DNA of 17,419 bases from Candidatus Gallimonas caecicola (GTDB taxonomy: Bacteria > Bacillota > Clostridia > Christensenellales > Borkfalkiaceae): contig CAJFNH010000012.1 of NCBI GenBank assembly GCA_904394195.1, positions 1 through 17,419 of the forward strand, written 5' to 3'. The position numbers were made by a program, and so were the translations under genes. Below, one piece after another: positions 12,983 to 17,419 of this stretch; the first letter of the stretch is position 1; the number at the start of each line of letters is the position of its first letter. The notes under the pieces are model-generated. The model was given only the letters and a program-made list of their open reading frames with translations, was not told the DNA's origin and made no database searches.

Positions 12983-13318
12983 ATGAGTACCGGACAGAGA
13001 AAATGTATTGATTGGACAAAGACAGGGAAAAATCTGCAGCTGCTGCGCAGGGACAACATCGCCCTGCGGCGGTTTGTCTGCAGAACGCTCAATCTCGACA
13101 AGGGCGACTGCGACGGAATGTGTGAAACATGCAGATATGAAATGGACAACAGCATCAGCCGTGTTGAGCTGTCCCGGATCTTTCTTGTTTCAGAGAGCGT
13201 GATCTTTAATTGGGAAAGCGGCAAAACGCCGGTATCCCTGGAAGATATGCTCTACTATTGCCGGATCGCAAATGTACGGCTGGACGACGTCGTTGTGTTT
13301 TATGATACGGAGCAATAA
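12983..13318 (+). CDS. Small HTH regulator with a four-cysteine insertion
   Basis: The 111-residue product looks like an XRE-type DNA-binding protein: residues 9-30 form a first helix (IDWTKTGKNLQLLRRDNIAL), and 56-95 read SRVELSRIFLVSESVIFNWE, then GKTPVSLEDML, matching the recognition region of XRE proteins. Between them, where XRE proteins usually have a short turn, lie Cys33, Cys43, Cys47 and Cys50 (C-x9-C-x3-C-x2-C), a plausible metal or redox site. The tail LDDVVVFYDTEQ is typical of small Firmicute regulators. ATG 12983 follows GGAAAGG closely; ATG 12962 (seven residues longer) has no ribosome site. It opens the more AT-rich accessory region and may control it; its target is unknown. 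Confidence 0.75.
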   Translation: MSTGQRKCIDWTKTGKNLQLLRRDNIALRRFVCRTLNLDKGDCDGMCETCRYEMDNSISRVELSRIFLVSESVIFNWESGKTPVSLEDMLYYCRIANVRLDDVVVFYDTEQ

Positions 13319-13325
13319 TTTTTTC

Positions 13326-13368
13326 GCCGCCGTTTCAAAGGGGAGCGGCAGCGCTTTGAAACGGCGGC
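13326..13368. repeat. Perfect 15-bp stem hairpin after the HTH gene
   Basis: GCCGCCGTTTCAAAG (13326-13340) pairs with 13354-13368 around a 13-nt loop. The T run (13319-13324) lies before the stem, not after it, so it is not a textbook terminator. The rest of 13319-13691 has no gene apart from the leader elements listed below. Confidence 0.8.
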
Positions 13369-13469
13369 TGGAATGACGGACGCGTTCCGAAGGCGTAAAA
13401 TTCAAAACTGCATATAGCCATAGAGTCAAAATGCCTTTTTTACAGGGGATTTTGCAGAGCGATACAGAA

Positions 13470-13486
13470 CTTGTAAATTTTACAAG
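13470..13486. promoter_or_regulatory. Perfect palindromic operator candidate upstream of the lipoprotein gene
   Basis: CTTGTAAATTTTACAAG is an 8+1+8 palindrome. The half-site CTTGTAAA recurs at 13510-13517, 40 bp downstream and close to the -35 box. This spacing suits a dimeric repressor or activator; the HTH protein encoded just upstream is an obvious but unproven candidate. Confidence 0.55.
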
Positions 13487-13535
13487 AAATGTGTCTTTTG
13501 CGGAACAAACTTGTAAAAAGGGCTTTTGTTGTTGA

Positions 13536-13564
13536 TTGAAACAGTCCGTCTGCGATGGTATAAT
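13536..13564 (+). promoter_or_regulatory. Extended -10 promoter of the lipoprotein gene
   Basis: TTGAAA (13536-13541) and TATAAT (13559-13564) are separated by 17 bp, with TGG directly before the -10. The transcript should start near 13571, giving a leader of about 120 bases. Confidence 0.85.
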
Positions 13565-13621
13565 GCAGACATAGCAAATCAGGTCAGATATTATTTTTGC
13601 CGCAAACCGGGGAGGCGTAAC

Positions 13622-13633
13622 ATGGATCCGTAA
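13622..13633 (+). CDS. Three-codon leader ORF (Met-Asp-Pro-stop)
   Basis: ATG GAT CCG TAA follows GGGGAGG (13609-13615) at six bases, the best-placed ribosome site in this leader. A 10-bp palindrome ACCGATCGGT (13634-13643) begins just after the stop. It may be a regulatory minimal ORF (Pro before stop slows termination in known stalling peptides) or the scar of a lost start. The lipoprotein gene has its own ribosome site 50 bases further on. Confidence 0.35.
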   Translation: MDP

Positions 13634-13691
13634 ACCGATCGGTCAGGATGCAGAACGCAAAACACAGAACGAAATAATCAGGAGGAAGAGA

Positions 13692-15647
13692 ATGAAAATG
13701 AAAAGGTTGATCGTGTGTGTATTGCTTGCTTTGTGTTTGGCTATGGGTACGGTTTTGTCCGGATGCGGGTACATTGCAAATGAACAGGGCGCAAACTCCG
13801 GACAGAACGTTCCCGTTTCCGGGATCGGCGAAGGAGCCGAAGAGGGCGAAGGGGCCGAAAAGGTCGAAGAGGTCGAAGAGGACGAAGGGCCCGAAGAGGA
13901 CGGGAGGGAGGAAGCACCTGAAAACTCCGATACGCCCGTTCTTTCTATGATGAAGGCCGCCAGCCGCTATCAGGCAGAGCCGGCCGGAGAAGTTCAGGAA
14001 AATATGATCTCTTATCGGGACGAAGATCATTACTACTACATGTTTTATCTCGGGGAGCTGAACGGAGTGCCGTTGCAGACAGACGCGGAGGCGTTCTACT
14101 ACGGCGGAAACGATTATACATACTCTTTTCAAAAGGGGTATAACACTTCGCAGTCGATTTCCGGTGCGGTAAAACGTTCGGTAGGGTATTGCACTTCATG
14201 GACGAAAAATTTTTCTGTCGGCGGGACCGTCAATATTGCAGAAATCGCCTCGTTCGATCTGGGGTATTCCAAGCAATGGGGGCAATCTGCAACGTCTTCG
14301 GCGGAAAGTTCCTATGAAAAGGCAAGTTCTTATTCCGAAAGCTATCAGGCTTCCTTTGAAGTCGGTTTTGACGACCGGTATCCCGTCGGATTCTTCCGCT
14401 GGATTCTTTACGGAGATCTGGACGTATTTGCCGCCATCGTGTATGATCTCGACAGCGGAGATTATTCGTGCGAAAATTATTCGGTCGTCGCATCGCAGTA
14501 TTTCATGCTGGATTATAGCGCGGAATCCGGACGTTTTCAGGACGGGACGTATGAAATGCTGCCCTTCGATCTGACGCAGGAAGATATCGGGCGTCTCCCC
14601 GAGCCCACGGAGTGGATCTCCGAAAACGGCGTTTCGGGAGAGGGAACGCAGAAAAATCCGTATATTATCCGAACGGCAGAAGATTTCTGCTCCATCCGTC
14701 TGGCGCCTGCTGCGTCTTACAGGCTTGCCGCAGATATCGATCTTGAAGGGAAAATTCTTGAGTCCATTGCGTTGTTTTCCGGAACGATCGACGGCGATGG
14801 TCACACTGTCAGAAATTTTACGGTCAGCGAGGGGGATATCTCTGCCGAAACGGTCGGCGCCGGATTGATCTGTGAAAACCGTGGGCAGGTGTTTGATCTT
14901 GAATTGGAGAATGGCAAGATTGTCGCTTCCCCGAATTTTACCAATCGGGATATCCGGGTCTATGCGGGCAGCATTGCGGCGATCAATTCCGGAAGCATCC
15001 GCGACTGCAAGGCAACGGACGTCTGTGTTGTTGCAAATTCCTCCGATACGGCAGATCGTTTTCAGGAATTGTATCCCGAAGATCCGCACGGGCTCGTGCA
15101 GGGCTCGGGATTGTGGAAGACATGGATCACACAGTCGTTCTATTCAAAAACAAAATCATGGAAGACGGGGATGACATTCTTTGTGGCTGCAGGCGGGATC
15201 GTCGGATACAACCAGGGACTGGTACAGGATTGCCGCTTTACGGGCGAAGTTCAGTCCAATCTGTACCAGATGGCAGTGCCGGAGTCCGCTAAATATTGCC
15301 AGAAATGTTTTGCCGGCGGCGTGGCAGGCTATAACTGCAACGGAACGATAACTGTCTGTTCGGCAGCGGGCAAGGTGAGCGCATGGCTGGAAATGAGCAA
15401 CGACGCCGGAGGCATGGGCTGGGTTTCCACGATCCAACCGCGGGGGCTCTGCTATGCCGGCGGGGTCGCGGGATTTTGTGAAGAGGGGCTGATTTCGGAT
15501 GGGGACGCGTCCGGCTGCATCCTACGGGCGAAAGGAAGAGTCTATGCTGCCGTGTACTGGCTTTTTTCGGGCGCGGGATATGACAAGGGTACGCGTGCTT
15601 CCGATAAAAATATGACGCTGAAAACGTGTGCTCTGTATGGGGAATAG
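13692..15647 (+). CDS. Large secreted lipoprotein: unknown/pore-forming-like N-terminal domain plus GLUG repeats
   Basis: A 651-residue exported lipoprotein: basic start, hydrophobic segment 6-22 and lipobox VLSGC with Cys25 as the likely lipidation site. Residues 47-80 are a low-complexity acidic linker. Residues about 110-290 contain YYYMFYLGELNGVPL, then a Ser/Thr/Tyr-rich amphipathic stretch (GYNTSQSISG to SSYSESYQASFEVGF), then FFRWILYGDLDVFAAIVYD; alternating polar/aromatic strands recall membrane-inserting segments of aerolysin- or MACPF-like toxins, an impression without a signature. From residue 315, GTQKNPYIIRTAEDFCSI and YRLAADIDLEG open a beta-helical region with GLUG-type repeats (GGIVGYNQGLVQDCRF, GGVAGYNCNGTITVCS, GGVAGFCEEGLISDG). 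ATG 13692 is set by GGAGGA at 13681-13686. The gene is monocistronic. Surface adhesion or membrane attack are possible roles; none is shown. Confidence 0.88.
   Translation: MKMKRLIVCVLLALCLAMGTVLSGCGYIANEQGANSGQNVPVSGIGEGAEEGEGAEKVEEVEEDEGPEEDGREEAPENSDTPVLSMMKAASRYQAEPAGEVQENMISYRDEDHYYYMFYLGELNGVPLQTDAEAFYYGGNDYTYSFQKGYNTSQSISGAVKRSVGYCTSWTKNFSVGGTVNIAEIASFDLGYSKQWGQSATSSAESSYEKASSYSESYQASFEVGFDDRYPVGFFRWILYGDLDVFAAIVYDLDSGDYSCENYSVVASQYFMLDYSAESGRFQDGTYEMLPFDLTQEDIGRLPEPTEWISENGVSGEGTQKNPYIIRTAEDFCSIRLAPAASYRLAADIDLEGKILESIALFSGTIDGDGHTVRNFTVSEGDISAETVGAGLICENRGQVFDLELENGKIVASPNFTNRDIRVYAGSIAAINSGSIRDCKATDVCVVANSSDTADRFQELYPEDPHGLVQGSGLWKTWITQSFYSKTKSWKTGMTFFVAAGGIVGYNQGLVQDCRFTGEVQSNLYQMAVPESAKYCQKCFAGGVAGYNCNGTITVCSAAGKVSAWLEMSNDAGGMGWVSTIQPRGLCYAGGVAGFCEEGLISDGDASGCILRAKGRVYAAVYWLFSGAGYDKGTRASDKNMTLKTCALYGE
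13828..13905 (+). repeat. In-gene low-complexity GAAGRG/GCCGAA repeat
   Basis: Iterations of GAAGAGG-NCGAAG type at 9-bp period encode the acidic Glu/Gly/Val linker just after the lipidation site. Such a track could vary in length by slippage, and because its unit is a multiple of three it would change linker length without breaking the frame. Confidence 0.65.
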
Positions 15648-15671
15648 CGGAACAAAGGAATAAAACATGAC

Positions 15672-15704
15672 GAGCGCCCCGGATGAAAGCCATCCGGGGC
15701 GCTC
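15672..15704. terminator. Bidirectional hairpin between the lipoprotein and nuclease genes
   Basis: A perfect 14-bp stem (GAGCGCCCCGGATG at 15672-15685 with 15691-15704) has a 5-nt loop. On the minus strand it is followed by GTCATGTTTTATT, a T tract that suits the nuclease gene. The two genes converge here. Confidence 0.8.
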
Positions 15705-15715
15705 ATGAATATATT

Positions 15716-16834
15716 CTATCTGCCGGCGGCAGAAGTCCGGTCGTCCGCAAGAAATGCCTGATATTCCGAAAACAGACGATCGCTCTGATCGATCGCTATC
15801 TTCATTTCTTTTCGGGCAAACCGTTTGAGTTCATCCTGCCAGCGTTCGCTGAAAAATTCACTGTCGGAATGAAATTCCGCTTTATAGTGCACGAAATAAG
15901 CGTTATCCCAGGTGCCTTCCGCGTCTGTATCGCATAAAAATCGATATAGGCTGTTGTCGGCCGTGCGCGTACCGTACCGTTTGACGGTGCTCTGCACAAC
16001 GATCTCCTGCGGACTGTCACGGACAAAATAAATTTCAGAGTAAAAGAAATATTTCTCGTGCGGGAGACCGTCGTGCCACCATACTTTTTTGAAAATGCGA
16101 TGGCTTCCGCCGGAAATTTCCGTACCCCAGGCTTCTTTTGTATCGATGATCTCATCCCGGAGCACCTGGAATATATCCCGTTGTACGATGACAAGGATCT
16201 TTTCAGCTTCCGCAAGGATTTCCCGGAATTCGTTATAATTTTTTAAAATTTCCTTTACACACTCGCTCACATGGATCTCCTTCTCTGCAAAGTATTCTCG
16301 AATATGTCTTTTAAAATCTTCCGCCACCGGATCACACGCGGAAATCAACGGAAGAAGTTCTTTGTATGTGATCGGTACAAAAAACGGACACTTGCACGGG
16401 CTTTGGTTATATGTCGGTTTCAAAAAGAGAAATGTATTGCGCGACTGTCTGTAATTGGCGGTGATATAACGGTAGTATGTCTGCGTCTGGTCGTCATGTT
16501 CCCAACTGTTGATCTTATTTTCGATGGTTAAAGTATATTGGAGCCCATTCGCATCGCGCGCGGTGAGAAATATATCAATTCTTCCGCCGGGCAGGCATTT
16601 TTCACATTCGACCTGACAGGACCGTAAGATCATGCGTCCTTTTTGTCCGTAATCAAGCAAAGATGCGGCAAAGGCGAAATCGATTTGCAGCAAATATGCA
16701 AGGATACGGGAGATCGTTTCCTCGTCATAAGTTTTGCCGATAATTTCCGGAAAGGTCGCACTGTGTTTCATGCGCTCCGTCTGCAGCAATGACGTTATTC
16801 GGGTGAAATCTTCTTCGTGTAACTGATGTTTCAT
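15716..16834 (-). CDS. PD-(D/E)XK nuclease superfamily protein
   Basis: The 372-residue product fits the PDDEXK_4-type family, putative nucleases often found in accessory or defence regions. Near the N-terminus, DEETISRILAYLL (37-49) supplies the conserved Glu and Ser-helix; the catalytic core is GGRIDIFL (Asp87) followed by TIENKI (Glu105, Lys107), and the QTQTYYRY helix (116-123) follows, matching the ID...ENK...Q..Y pattern. The C-terminal ~170 residues (with FYSEIYFV and TWDNAYFVHYK) are not recognised and may provide target binding. The ATG at 16834 has only a weak ribosome site, but a good promoter precedes it. Codons are more AT-rich than in the core genes. It is transcribed in the crRNA direction and lies just beyond the leader-distal end of the CRISPR array; no cas gene motif is visible in it. 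Confidence 0.82.
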   Translation of the reverse strand: MKHQLHEEDFTRITSLLQTERMKHSATFPEIIGKTYDEETISRILAYLLQIDFAFAASLLDYGQKGRMILRSCQVECEKCLPGGRIDIFLTARDANGLQYTLTIENKINSWEHDDQTQTYYRYITANYRQSRNTFLFLKPTYNQSPCKCPFFVPITYKELLPLISACDPVAEDFKRHIREYFAEKEIHVSECVKEILKNYNEFREILAEAEKILVIVQRDIFQVLRDEIIDTKEAWGTEISGGSHRIFKKVWWHDGLPHEKYFFYSEIYFVRDSPQEIVVQSTVKRYGTRTADNSLYRFLCDTDAEGTWDNAYFVHYKAEFHSDSEFFSERWQDELKRFARKEMKIAIDQSDRLFSEYQAFLADDRTSAAGR

Positions 16835-16867
16835 TTCGATCGTTTTTCAGCGTATTTCTCGCCTTTC

Positions 16868-16896
16868 ATTATATACGTTTATTGGAGACTGGTCAA
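16868..16896 (-). promoter_or_regulatory. Sigma-A promoter of the nuclease gene
   Basis: On the minus strand TTGACC (16896-16891) and TATAAT (16873-16868) have a 17-bp spacer. Its -35 lies 41 bases from the first, degenerate CRISPR repeat. Confidence 0.8.
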
Positions 16897-16937
16897 GTGC
16901 AAATGCGGCATACTGTTTTTTTCTGACGCCGCTCCAT

Positions 16938-17419
16938 ATATCGATTCGCGCGTCCCGCAGTGGCGCGCGACTCATTGAACACACCCGTGTTCTTTTACAG
17001 GGATTCGTTTCAATTCGCGCACCCCGTAGGGGGCGTGACATAATGTCGCGCACGTCGCAGTTCAGCGCCTTTGCGTTTCAATTCGCGCACCCCGTAGGGG
17101 GCGCGACTACCTATTCTATTGCTCGGAATGGTACAATGACAGTTTCAATTCGCGCACCCCGTAGGGGGCGCGACCTCGGAGCTGATCACGGTGGCGTATA
17201 TGTCGTCGGTTTCAATTCGCGCACCCCGTAGGGGGCGCGACTTGCAAAAAGGCGGCGAACGCATTTAAGGCAATGTTTCAATTCGCGCACCCCGTAGGGG
17301 GCGCGACCACATAGAGATTTCCGAAATTGAACGATACGCAAGTTTCAATTCGCGCACCCCGTAGGGGGCGCGACGCGTCACCGTTGTGTTTCTATCCACC
17401 TGAATGAAGTTTCAATTCG
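16938..17419 (-). CRISPR. Type I-C-like CRISPR array, leader-distal end, continues past the window
   Basis: A 33-bp repeat starts at 17007, 17075, 17142, 17209, 17275 and 17342, with a partial copy at 17409-17419 cut by the window edge and a degenerate copy at about 16938-16971. Seven different spacers of 33-35 bp separate them. On the minus strand the repeat begins GTCGCGCCCC and ends GCGAATTGAAAC, the pattern of subtype I-C repeats, with a central hairpin CGCGCACCCC-GTA-GGGGGCGCG-type fold. Therefore crRNA is expected from the minus strand, with leader and cas genes beyond the right edge. The copy at 17007-17039 has one change (C to T at 17036), and the 16938 copy has many plus one indel, as expected for the old, leader-distal end. 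Spacers cannot be matched to targets from the sequence alone. Confidence 0.95.

Noticed and set aside
16977..16992. GAACAC-ACCC-GTGTTC hairpin in the first spacer as a terminator of the array
   Set aside because: It lies inside a spacer and has a T run only on the plus strand, opposite to the expected crRNA direction; most likely it is a feature of the acquired target.
16847..17231. Short frames (about 60-70 codons) on both strands within the CRISPR array
   Set aside because: They consist of translated repeats (for example FNSRTP or PLRGARIET) and are not genes.

Overview
The window reads as chromosome of a spore-forming, fairly GC-rich member of the Clostridia, probably a gut or anaerobe lineage. 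The evidence is a SipL-like SPOCS/LysM coat-protein tail, a spoIVFA-spoIVFB pair followed by RNase G, conventional sigma-A promoters, many intrinsic terminators and a tRNA gene with an encoded CCA. No species can be named from the sequence alone.

Positions 1-11587 look like core genome, nearly all on the plus strand: the 3' end of the SipL-like gene; ispE with a two-membrane-segment protein downstream; a small-molecule kinase-like phosphotransferase; tcdA overlapping a cysteine desulfurase gene (tRNA t6A dehydration paired with a PLP sulfur-transfer enzyme); a Dabb-domain protein; the spoIVFA/spoIVFB module that in Bacillus processes pro-sigma-K; rng; and an atypical EF-G paralogue. Two intergenic stretches (3071-3630 and 5424-5699) hold no gene but are dense in direct repeats, tandem repeats and hairpins.

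Positions 11595-12606 form a boundary: a membrane-anchored XRE regulator on the minus strand, divergent from a tRNA-Leu(UAA) gene. The last 14 bases of the tRNA recur 161 bp downstream, which looks like an attachment-site scar. Beyond it (about 12820-17419) base composition becomes visibly more AT-rich and the content accessory: a four-cysteine HTH regulator, a large secreted lipoprotein with a possible pore-forming-like segment plus GLUG repeats, a PD-(D/E)XK nuclease-family protein, and the leader-distal end of a type I-C-like CRISPR array that runs off the right edge. This part is probably a genomic island at the tRNA.

The most unusual signal is at expression level. At ispE and tcdA a well-formed TTGnnn-17-TAnAAT promoter puts the predicted transcription start on or beside the ATG, so the mRNAs should be leaderless. 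The rng promoter lies just upstream of a 14-codon ORF whose stop overlaps the rng start (ATGA), an arrangement suggesting a near-leaderless, translationally coupled leader peptide. The lipoprotein gene has a different complex leader: a perfect 17-bp palindrome, an extended -10 promoter and a three-codon ORF with a strong ribosome-binding site.
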